Below are positions 1-4,641 of a stretch of 10,291 nucleotides of DNA, one piece after another. The position numbers and the translations under genes were made by a program. Numbering within the stretch: position 1 is the stretch's first letter; each line of letters starts with the position of its first letter. Location of the stretch: NCBI GenBank assembly GCA_019310195.1, contig JAFDET010000107.1, positions 1 through 10,291 on the forward strand. Direction: 5' to 3'. This stretch comes from Deltaproteobacteria bacterium. GTDB taxonomy: Bacteria > Myxococcota_A > UBA9160 > JAFDET01. The notes beneath the pieces were generated by a model. The model was not told the DNA's origin, ran no database searches, and saw only the letters and a program-made list of their open reading frames with translations.

Positions 1-78
1 TTGGCCTTCCCGGGCGTTCCCAGTTCATGGCGAACGGCGCCGGTGTTCATCGAGTCGTTCCGCGGTTTCGTCGAGTGA
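1..78 (+). CDS. C-terminal end of an unknown protein (partial)
   Basis: Frame 1 is open from the window edge to a TGA at 76-78 and gives 25 residues ending in APVFIESFRGFVE. The codons are mostly G/C at the third position, as in the real genes here, and the peptide looks like an ordinary protein tail rather than arginine-rich shadow translation. The stop lies 47 bases before the attC-like site at 125, the spacing expected if this is the last part of a preceding cassette gene. I do not recognise the family. A chance open stretch of this length is possible, so confidence is modest. Confidence 0.4.
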   Translation: MAFPGVPSSWRTAPVFIESFRGFVE

Positions 79-124
79 GAGGTTTTCCTCAGACTCTGTT
101 CAGATCCTCCCGCTGGAAGTCCAG

Positions 125-264
125 CCGCCTGACGCGGCGCTGCAGCGGACGTCCAACAGCGCGGTTCTACCGACCTTCGGTAGTCTCGGGGAATCAACCG
201 TGGGTGTTCGAGCGCCCTTCGGAGGCGCTGTTGGCCGCAGTTGAGCGCCCACCCCGTTGGGCGG
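125..264 (+). other. attC-like recombination site (site A)
   Basis: This is a 140-base imperfect inverted repeat. The outer arms are CCGCCTGACG (125-134) and CGTTGGGCGG (255-264), which pair fully if G-T pairs are allowed. The next arms include GCGCTGCAG (138-145 region) opposite TTGAGCGCC (241-249). The innermost are GTCCAACAGCG (151-161) opposite CGCTGTTGGCC (226-236), 10 of 11 paired. The right end GTTGGGC (256-262) fits the attC R' consensus GTTRRRY. The left box GCCTGAC (127-133) fits R'' RYYYAAC except for one A-to-G change. The arms differ in length, which would leave unpaired bases, as in folded attC sites. The length is at the upper end of the known attC range. No other gene feature explains this stretch. 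Confidence 0.6.
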
Positions 265-832
265 TCTGGAAACATCCTGCGAGAGCCGACGAGGACTCGA
301 GGCGAAGATCAGGCAGCTCGAGCGCCAGGAGATCTGCGACGTCTGGTCGATAGACCGCGCGGAGGTGATCGACAACGTCTACTACCACGAGGGTGGTGAG
401 CTGGTTCTCAAGCCTGAACACTGCGACGTGCAGGGCTGGCCACCGGGCGAGCCAGAACGCTATGGCCCGATTCTGCTCGATTGCTTCGATCGCGCCGGCA
501 CGTTCCACGGAGCGTTCGAGGGCGAGACGCTGATCGGCGCGTCGGTGCTCGAGAGCTGCTTCATCGGGCGAGAGAGCGACCAGCTCCAACTCAAGTTCCT
601 TCATGTAAGCCGACGACACCGCCAAGCGGGCCTGGGGTGCACGCTTTTCGGGAAGGCGGTGGCAAGGGCCAGAGAGCTCGGTGCCCGTCGGCTGTACATC
701 TCTTCCACGCCATCCGAGAACACGGTGCGCTTCTATCTCCGCCGCGGGTGCCGCGTGACGGACGGTGTCGACGCCACCCTGTTCGAGCTCGAGCCCAAAG
801 ACATCCATCTGGAGTTCGACATTCCGGTCTGA
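257..832 (+). CDS. GNAT-family N-acetyltransferase
   Basis: Predicted to transfer an acetyl group from acetyl-CoA to an amine; the substrate is unknown and the protein is soluble. Numbering from TTG 257 gives 191 residues. The acetyl-CoA loop is RHRQAGLGCTLF (120-131, R/Q-x-x-G-x-G), and the C-terminal GNAT segment is SENTVRFYLRRGC (153-165). The preceding strand QLKFLHVSR (111-119) and a conserved-looking N-terminal block (WSIDRAEVIDNVYY, 30-43) support one full domain. The start is unclear: a TGA at 242-244 blocks the frame, TTG 257 lies inside the attC-like end, and family-like sequence begins only at residue 18, an ATC codon (308-310) preceded by GAGG with good spacing. Single-gene position between two attC-like sites fits a cassette gene. 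Confidence 0.88.
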   Translation: MGGLETSCESRRGLEAKIRQLERQEICDVWSIDRAEVIDNVYYHEGGELVLKPEHCDVQGWPPGEPERYGPILLDCFDRAGTFHGAFEGETLIGASVLESCFIGRESDQLQLKFLHVSRRHRQAGLGCTLFGKAVARARELGARRLYISSTPSENTVRFYLRRGCRVTDGVDATLFELEPKDIHLEFDIPV

Positions 833-892
833 GTCGGGAGGAGATCGCGGTCGCCTTGGGTGGCAACTCAGGGGGCCGGCGGGATGCGGGCT

Positions 893-941
893 GCCGCCCG
901 ACAAGGCGCTGCGGCTGGTGTGGCACAGCGCGTTCGAATCG
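893..941 (+). repeat. Direct repeat, copy 1 (pairs with 1377-1425)
   Basis: Aligned without gaps to 1377-1425, 35 of 49 bases agree. Agreement is concentrated in CCCGACAAGG (897-906) and in GTGGC and CAGCGCG (920-932), with GAATCG at the end. It includes the left arm of site B. Both copies lie in non-coding DNA just upstream of a small cassette-like gene, so the shared sequence may be the left half of a common recombination site or a shared promoter-bearing segment. Confidence 0.55.
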
Positions 942-1029
942 TCCTTTGATAGAGTCTGGCATTGGAATCGGGTGCCTCAGCAATCGTCGTCGGCCTGCGC
1001 CGCGTAGCTGAGCGCCCGATCCGTCAGAC
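893..1029 (+). other. attC-like site, degenerate (site B)
   Basis: Left arm GCCGCCCGACAAGGCGCTGC (893-912) carries the box GCCCGAC (896-902). The right arm has CTGAGCGCCC (1008-1017) followed by CCGTCAGAC (1021-1029). GGCGCT and the end boxes of the two arms are mutually complementary with a bulge between them. The right arm matches site A (241-262) and site G (4612-4633) in the pattern TGAGCGYCC, variable bases, CCGTYRG. The end box GTCAGAC departs from GTTRRRY at the third base, so the site is probably decayed or belongs to a related repeat. It lies downstream of the acetyltransferase, between 833 and 1082, where I see no gene. Confidence 0.45.
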
Positions 1030-1082
1030 AGCAGGGAAGTTGCCAGCTCGGATCAGCCGATCGCACCTGGCGGAGTCGCAGC

Positions 1083-1364
1083 GTGGCCGAGTTCGAAACA
1101 TCTCCGAGGCTTCGTCGCAAGGCTGGGCTCCAACGGCTCGCTAGTCTCCTGGACGAACTTCGCGCGCTCAGCGAGCTGCGTGAGGGGCGACCCGGCACGT
1201 TCCAACGTGGGTCGAGTCCCTTTCTTCACTTTCACTACCACTCTGACGGCACGATCGTTGCGGACGTCCGCCTCTCCAGTCGCGGCTTCATCCCGTTCGA
1301 CGTCTCCGAAGAAGCGGGCCAGCAGGAAGTCCTCTGGGCGATTGAGCAACATCTGGGGTGCTAG
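1083..1364 (+). CDS. Hypothetical protein, 93 residues
   Basis: GTG start with GGAG seven bases upstream (1072-1075). The product is small and soluble, with no signal peptide or membrane segment. The N-terminal half (about 8-35) looks helical, with repeated Leu and Arg. The second half has alternating strand-like segments: FLHFHYH (47-53), IVADVRL (58-64), FIPFDV (69-74), then a final helix, QQEVLWAIEQHL (80-91). The central FLHFH...ADVR pattern occurs, as I recall, in small uncharacterised bacterial proteins, but I cannot name a family or function. It sits alone between attC-like site B and the repeat at 1377, fitting a one-gene cassette. Codon use and a clear start make it a convincing gene. 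Confidence 0.72.
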   Translation: MAEFETSPRLRRKAGLQRLASLLDELRALSELREGRPGTFQRGSSPFLHFHYHSDGTIVADVRLSSRGFIPFDVSEEAGQQEVLWAIEQHLGC

Positions 1365-1376
1365 CCGAGTGCCCCT

Positions 1377-1425
1377 GCAGCCCGACAAGGTGTCATGGCG
1401 TACGTGGCGCAGCGCGCCTGAATCG
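1377..1425 (+). repeat. Direct repeat, copy 2 / left arm of possible attC-like site C
   Basis: Begins 12 bases after the stop of the 93-residue gene and agrees with 893-941 at 35 of 49 positions, including the box GCCCGAC (1380-1386). A right arm is hard to see: GGTGAAGTGCGCGC then GCGTCAATA (about 1462-1484) is only a weak match to the TGAGCG...CCGTCAGA end of site B. If this is a recombination site it has lost its right end. Confidence 0.4.
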
Positions 1426-1505
1426 AAGTCTGGTAGCCTTCTGGACTCGACCTCGGCTCGTGGTGAAGTGCGCGCGCGTCAATATGCGTCGAGAGAGGAG
1501 CCCTC

Positions 1506-1793
1506 ATGAAAGCCATCATTGCGAAGGCAAAGGTCCAGGAAGGCAAGGAAGCGGAGTTCGAGAAGGTCGCACTCGAGCTGGCCCGACAGGTCGAGGCCAA
1601 TGAGCCCGGGAACAAGCTGTACAAGCTGTGCAGGTCGGCCGACGGCGACTATCTCTTCATCGAGCTGTACGACAGCAACGAGGCGATGGCCGAGCACGGG
1701 GCCGCTCCCCACATGAAGGAGGCCGGTCCCAAGTTCTTCTCCCTGATGGCGGGACGGCCCGAGATTACGGTCCTGGACGTCCTCGGCGACTAG
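1506..1793 (+). CDS. ABM-domain (antibiotic biosynthesis monooxygenase-like) protein
   Basis: A 95-residue single-domain protein with the ferredoxin-like ABM fold. It starts with the strand MKAIIAKAKVQEGKEAEFE (1-19), then helix VALELARQVEANEPG (21-35), strand KLYKLCRSADGDYLFIELY (37-55), helix NEAMAEHGAAPHMKEAG (58-74), and ends in strand ITVLDVL (87-93). Known members are cofactor-free quinol monooxygenases, heme-degrading enzymes, or small dimeric proteins of unknown role. The E-H...H-M pattern (H64, H69) is typical of the quinol-monooxygenase-like group, but the substrate cannot be assigned. ATG start with GAGAGGAG at 1494-1501. Length is normal for the family, and it lies alone between two non-coding stretches. 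Confidence 0.87.
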   Translation: MKAIIAKAKVQEGKEAEFEKVALELARQVEANEPGNKLYKLCRSADGDYLFIELYDSNEAMAEHGAAPHMKEAGPKFFSLMAGRPEITVLDVLGD

Positions 1794-1794
1794 G

Positions 1795-1811
1795 CCCTGG
1801 TCGCGCCAGGG
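1795..1811 (+). terminator. Hairpin just after the ABM gene
   Basis: CCCTGG (1795-1800) and CCAGGG (1806-1811) form a perfect six-pair stem with loop TCGCG, one base past the stop codon. No T-run follows, so it is at best a weak or non-classical terminator. Confidence 0.35.
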
Positions 1812-1841
1812 GAGTACGGGCTGCGGGGAGCGCCATTCCAC

Positions 1842-1869
1842 GCCGCCTGACGCCCATTCGTCAGGCGGC
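1842..1869 (+). other. Perfect 11-bp inverted repeat; terminator or collapsed attC-like site (site D)
   Basis: GCCGCCTGACG (1842-1852) and CGTCAGGCGGC (1859-1869) are exact reverse complements around a six-base loop, CCCATT. There is no T-run after it. The left arm shares CCGCCTGACG (1843-1852) exactly with the outer left arm of site A (125-134). The pair GCCTGAC / GTCAGGC therefore looks like the outer boxes of an attC with the middle deleted. It ends only a few bases before the GAGGAGGA ribosome binding site (1873-1880) of the next gene, so it could also influence that gene's mRNA. Confidence 0.6.
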
Positions 1870-1886
1870 ACCGAGGAGGAGTTCGA

Positions 1887-2303
1887 ATGCTGAAGGGCTC
1901 CTGCGCGTGCGGGCGAGTCCGCTATGAGATCCGGGGAGAACTGCTCGGACCGGTGACCTGCTGCCACTGCTGGAGATGCCGGAAGCACTCGGGCTCGAGC
2001 TTTGGAACCACAGCCGGGGTGAACGCTTCCGACCTCTCTCTCCTCGCTGGAGAGGAGCTCCTCTCCAGCTGGGAATCGAGCCCCGGTGTGCATCGCTTCT
2101 TCGCTGCTTGCTGCGGCTCTCCGATCTACAAGCGCAACGATGCTGCGGCCGCCGTTCTCGGCTTCCGACTCGGCACCCTCGACACCGACCCCTTGAAGAA
2201 AGCCGAGCTGCACTTCATGGTCGGCTCCAAGGTGCCCTGGGTGGAGATCGACGACTCGCTTCCCCAGGAACCCGGGGGCGTTCCCTTTGGCGAACGGGAC
2301 TAG
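1887..2303 (+). CDS. GFA-domain (glutathione-dependent formaldehyde-activating/CENP-V fold) protein
   Basis: A 138-residue zinc-fold protein of the GFA family; characterised members bind glutathione adducts such as S-hydroxymethylglutathione, but most have unknown substrates. Visible zinc motifs are GSCACG (5-9, C6 and C8), CCHCWRCRKHSG (25-36, C26/C28/C31) and CCGSPIY (75-81, C76). The usual pattern FCxxCGS reads FAACCGS here, so the first Cys of that pair is Ala73. C75 next to it might substitute, otherwise the structural zinc site is incomplete. ATG start with a strong GAGGAGGA site seven bases before it. Length is normal. It lies alone between hairpin D and the VOC remnant. Confidence 0.92.
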   Translation: MLKGSCACGRVRYEIRGELLGPVTCCHCWRCRKHSGSSFGTTAGVNASDLSLLAGEELLSSWESSPGVHRFFAACCGSPIYKRNDAAAAVLGFRLGTLDTDPLKKAELHFMVGSKVPWVEIDDSLPQEPGGVPFGERD

Positions 2304-2316
2304 CTCCAATGGTGTG

Positions 2317-2337
2317 CCGCCCAATGAGCGTCTGCAG
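2317..2337 (+). other. Possible left arm of an attC-like site (site E)
   Basis: CCGCCCAATGAGCGTCTGCAG lies 13 bases after the GFA stop. It resembles the left arms of sites A and B (CCGCC, two pyrimidine/purine steps, then GCG..CTGCAG). A segment at 2404-2421 (GCAGCTGCTCG then CCGGGC) is partly complementary (GAGC..CTGC against GCAG..GCTC), but it overlaps the VOC remnant and lacks a GTT box. The complementarity may be chance. Confidence 0.28.
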
Positions 2338-2382
2338 GTGACGGTCGCACTCGGAGAGATCCCGGACCGTGGTGCGCTCGGG

Positions 2383-2496
2383 CGCGCGATCCAGGCGTCT
2401 CCGCGCAGCTGCTCGCCGGGCTACTACGCGGCGTTCTCCGCCGATCCAGACGGCATAAAGATCGAGGTGGCCCACAACCCGGAGTCGAACCCATGA
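2383..2496 (+). pseudogene. 3' remnant of a glyoxalase/VOC-family gene
   Basis: The frame ending in TGA 2494-2496 encodes CSPGYYAAFSADPDGIKIEVAHNP near its end (from about 2407). This matches the last strand of vicinal-oxygen-chelate (VOC) domain proteins, where SPGYYAxFFxDPDGIKxEVxH is typical and the final E is a metal ligand. Only about 30 of the usual 120-plus residues are present. The sequence before it (back to 2304) does not resemble a VOC domain and has no convincing start, so the gene is truncated. The left limit is approximate. The stop overlaps the next gene's start as ATGA, so the remnant may preserve an old translational coupling with the lipoprotein gene. Confidence 0.65.
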
Positions 2497-3260
2497 GGCG
2501 GCTCGCCTTGATCGCACTGGTCGGTCTCGTCTCCTGCTACGGCGACCGGGGCTCGGGAACCGTGACCCTGGAGCAGGTGCTCGCCGCCGACTGGGGGGCT
2601 CTCGAGTACGAGGTCGTGACGACGATGCCGGAGGAGCAGACGGGCGGCATGGCGGTCGTCTTCCTGCATGGCTACGGCCGCAACGGGGCTCACTACTCCG
2701 GCCTCGCGAAAGCGGTTCTCGACGACGACACGCGGGTCATCCTCCCGACTGCGGTCCTACCTCATCCCGCGGGCCAGGGCGGCATGTGGTGGGAGTTCCT
2801 GGACGAGGACTGGCCCAAGCCGTATCCGGTTGATCCCAGCGCAAAGGCGTGGCCCGAGCTATCGCAGCAGCTGCCGCGGGCTCGTGAGGCCGTCGTCGCG
2901 CTGATTGCGCGGATTCGGGATCGCTACGAGCCGGACAGCGTCGCCCTGGCGGGACACTCCCAGGGCGCGATGTTGGCGTTGGACGTCGCCATGGTGGTCG
3001 AGCCTCCCGTAGACCGCGTGGTTTCCGTGTCCGCCTACGTCTTGCTTGACTCCGTTCCCAACATCACGAAGCCGCGGCTCGAACGGCCCGCGATCCTGGT
3101 CTCCCACGGCCGCGGCGACGAGCTCGTGGGCTTCCATGCCGCCGAATCGATGCGGGAACTGCTGGAAGAGGAGGGCTTCGCGGTGACCTTCAAGCCGCAC
3201 GACGGCGAGCACGCCGTCAACGAAACCGTGAACCGGGATGTTCGCGACTTCCTGCGCTGA
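2493..3260 (+). CDS. Lipoprotein alpha/beta hydrolase (phospholipase/carboxylesterase-like)
   Basis: Predicted serine esterase anchored by lipid outside the cytoplasmic membrane. The N-terminus is a lipoprotein signal: MRR, hydrophobic LALIALVG, then the lipobox LVSC with Cys15, which also fixes the start at 2493. The hydrolase domain shows the oxyanion-loop segment FLHGYGRNG (57-65), a GMWWEF segment (98-102), the nucleophile elbow GHSQGA with Ser156, the acid Asp209 in SHGRGDELV, and His240 in DGEHAV. The order and about 240-residue size fit the Abhydrolase_2 (phospholipase/carboxylesterase) family. The substrate is unknown. The start overlaps the stop of the VOC remnant by ATGA. The following 45 bases to the next gene show no attC-like site. 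Confidence 0.9.
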   Translation: MRRLALIALVGLVSCYGDRGSGTVTLEQVLAADWGALEYEVVTTMPEEQTGGMAVVFLHGYGRNGAHYSGLAKAVLDDDTRVILPTAVLPHPAGQGGMWWEFLDEDWPKPYPVDPSAKAWPELSQQLPRAREAVVALIARIRDRYEPDSVALAGHSQGAMLALDVAMVVEPPVDRVVSVSAYVLLDSVPNITKPRLERPAILVSHGRGDELVGFHAAESMRELLEEEGFAVTFKPHDGEHAVNETVNRDVRDFLR

Positions 3261-3305
3261 TGCCCGCTCTTTCGCAGAACGACCACCTTTGCGGACGGTA
3301 GAACA

Positions 3306-4181
3306 GTGACGCGCAACGCAGTTCCGACTCGAGTCCTGAAAGCGCTGGGCATTCCCGAGGGAGCGTTCCTCGGTAGCGGAGCAGAGGCGCAGACCTACGC
3401 GCTTGACGGGCGTCGCGTGGCGCGCGTCCATGGCCTCGGCGTTGCCGAGGATGACGTCACAGATCGGGCCTCCTTGCTGTCCGAGCTGGCCGGCAGCGCC
3501 GGTGCGGTCCCCTTCGCCATCCCCCGCGTCCTGGAAATCGCAGCCGTCGAGGATCGTCTGGTCAGCATCGAAACGCGCCTGCCCGGTCGGGCACTCTCGG
3601 AAGTCCTCGGGGAGGCCTCCGCCGACCAGAGAGCCGGCCTGATCCGCGCGTACCTCGATGCGGCGGCTCGAATCGGAGACTTGCAACTCGAGCGTCCCTG
3701 GTACGGTGACCTCTGTAATCGCGACCCGATCCGAACCGCGACGTTCCGCGAGTACCTTCGAGAGCGTGCCCGCAAGAGCCTGGCAGCCGCCGGGCCGGAC
3801 TTCGCCGCCGTGGATGCAGACGAACTGGCGGCGGCGCTTCCAGCGCCCTCGATCCTGGCGCTGGTTCACCTGGATGCCTTCCCGGGGAACATGCTCGCCG
3901 AAGGCGGCTCCATCACCGCCGTGCTCGACTTCGGGACGGCCTGCATCGTGGGTGACCGGCGGCTCGACCCATTGGCGGCTGCGGCCTACCTCGACTCCCC
4001 GATCACACCCTCGGCAACGGCATCGGATCGCCGTGCGGCCGGGGAGTGGCTCCGGGATCATCATCTGATGGATCTCTACGCGCCGGCGCGGCGCTGGCTG
4101 GGAGCGTACTGGTCCTTCGCGCGGGAGGAGCCCCGGCTGTTCGACTGGTGCCGGAGCCTTCTCCTGCCGACCGCTGTCTGA
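3306..4181 (+). CDS. APH-family phosphotransferase (aminoglycoside/homoserine kinase fold)
   Basis: A 291-residue kinase-fold protein. A glycine-rich stretch, GSGAEAQTY (23-31), occupies the nucleotide-loop position. The catalytic loop is HLDAFPGN (188-195, HxDxxxxN, Asp190), and the metal-binding DFG is at 208-210. GDRRLDPLAAAAYLD (216-230) follows, as usual in the family after DFG. The residue in the usual Lys position on strand 3 appears to be Arg (RRVARVHG), also seen in other family members. The family includes aminoglycoside, homoserine, choline and macrolide kinases. The sequence alone does not pick a substrate, and I would not call it a resistance gene. GTG start with only a weak GGACGG upstream. 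Thirteen bases separate it from the SnoaL-like gene, suggesting co-transcription. Confidence 0.88.
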   Translation: MTRNAVPTRVLKALGIPEGAFLGSGAEAQTYALDGRRVARVHGLGVAEDDVTDRASLLSELAGSAGAVPFAIPRVLEIAAVEDRLVSIETRLPGRALSEVLGEASADQRAGLIRAYLDAAARIGDLQLERPWYGDLCNRDPIRTATFREYLRERARKSLAAAGPDFAAVDADELAAALPAPSILALVHLDAFPGNMLAEGGSITAVLDFGTACIVGDRRLDPLAAAAYLDSPITPSATASDRRAAGEWLRDHHLMDLYAPARRWLGAYWSFAREEPRLFDWCRSLLLPTAV

Positions 4182-4194
4182 GGAGCCGAACGAC

Positions 4195-4590
4195 GTGAGC
4201 GAGCATCCGAACGCAACCCGCATCCGAGAGCTCTTCGCGGCGTTTCACGCCCGCGACATCGACTCGATTCGGAACGCCATCTCGGAGTCGGCGGTCTGGC
4301 ACTTCCCCGGACGGAGCGGTCAGCTCGCGGGCTCACACTCGGGCCACGCCGGGATCTTCGCGTTCCTGGCTCGGGTTTCCGAGCTGACGGAAGGGACGTT
4401 CGAGCTGGATCTGGAGGAGGTCCTGGCCAACGACCGCTGCGCGGTGGCATTCTTTCGGGGACGTGGCCGTCGTCAAGGGCGCAAGCTGGACAACCCGACC
4501 TGCCTGAAGATCCAGCTGCGGGACGGTCGCGCGACTGAAATTTGGGAGTACGTATGGGATCTCTACGCGGTGGATGGTTTCTGGGCCTAG
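4195..4590 (+). CDS. SnoaL-like/NTF2-fold protein
   Basis: A 131-residue single-domain protein of the SnoaL-like (NTF2 cone) fold. The N-terminal helix pair TRIRELFAAFHARDIDSIRNAI (8-29) is followed by VWHFPGRSGQLAGSHSGHAGI (34-54), the family's W-x-x-PG...L-x-G-x-x-x-G signature. The strands ELDLEEVLAND and CAVAFFRGRGRR follow, and it ends in EIWEYVWDLYAVDGFW (115-130). Members range from polyketide cyclases and isomerases to ligand-binding proteins of unknown role. GTG start with GAGGAG at 4180-4185, overlapping the end of the previous gene. With only 13 bases between them, it is probably in one transcript with the phosphotransferase. The stop codon TAG sits inside the box GCCTAGC of the attC-like site that follows. 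Confidence 0.85.
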   Translation: MSEHPNATRIRELFAAFHARDIDSIRNAISESAVWHFPGRSGQLAGSHSGHAGIFAFLARVSELTEGTFELDLEEVLANDRCAVAFFRGRGRRQGRKLDNPTCLKIQLRDGRATEIWEYVWDLYAVDGFWA

Positions 4591-4633
4591 CGCCGTCCTC
4601 GACGACAGCGGCTGAGCGTCCGGACCGTTGGGA
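4585..4633 (+). other. Short attC-like site (site G)
   Basis: The right end CTGAGCGTCC (4612-4621) plus CCGTTGGGA (4625-4633) matches the right arm of site A at most positions and site B less exactly. Its GTTGGGA box differs from GTTRRRY only at the last base. The left box GCCTAGC (4585-4591) can pair with the right box at six of seven positions, allowing G-T pairs. Inside, GCCG (4592-4595) pairs with CGGC (4609-4612). At 49 bases it is shorter than known attC sites (about 57 or more), so it may be a shortened or half site. Confidence 0.42.
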
Positions 4634-4635
4634 GG
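4630..4635 (+). promoter_or_regulatory. Ribosome binding site formed by the end of site G
   Basis: GGGAGG lies six bases before the GTG at 4642 and overlaps the GTTGGGA box. This supports GTG 4642 as the start and means the junction sequence itself supplies the translation signal. Confidence 0.6.
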
Positions 4636-4641
4636 TACTTC

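Noticed and set aside
27..353. Plus-strand open frame across the first attC-like site
   Set aside because: The Arg/Ser-rich translation follows the palindrome and the wrong frame of the acetyltransferase gene, with no ribosome binding site or domain.
944..960. TTTGATAGAGTCTGG and TGGTAGCCTTCTGG (about 1432) as promoters within the repeats
   Set aside because: Each has a -10-like stretch, but neither has a -35 partner at proper spacing. They remain only a possibility under the direct-repeat finding.
3306..4181. Calling the phosphotransferase an antibiotic-resistance gene
   Set aside because: Only general kinase-fold motifs are visible, and most such environmental proteins are not resistance enzymes.
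2859..4223. Long minus-strand open frame (about 450 codons)
   Set aside because: It lies antisense to the lipoprotein hydrolase and phosphotransferase, both with clear motifs, and its translation is low-complexity Arg/Gly/Val sequence without a recognisable domain. Long antisense frames are expected in GC-rich DNA.
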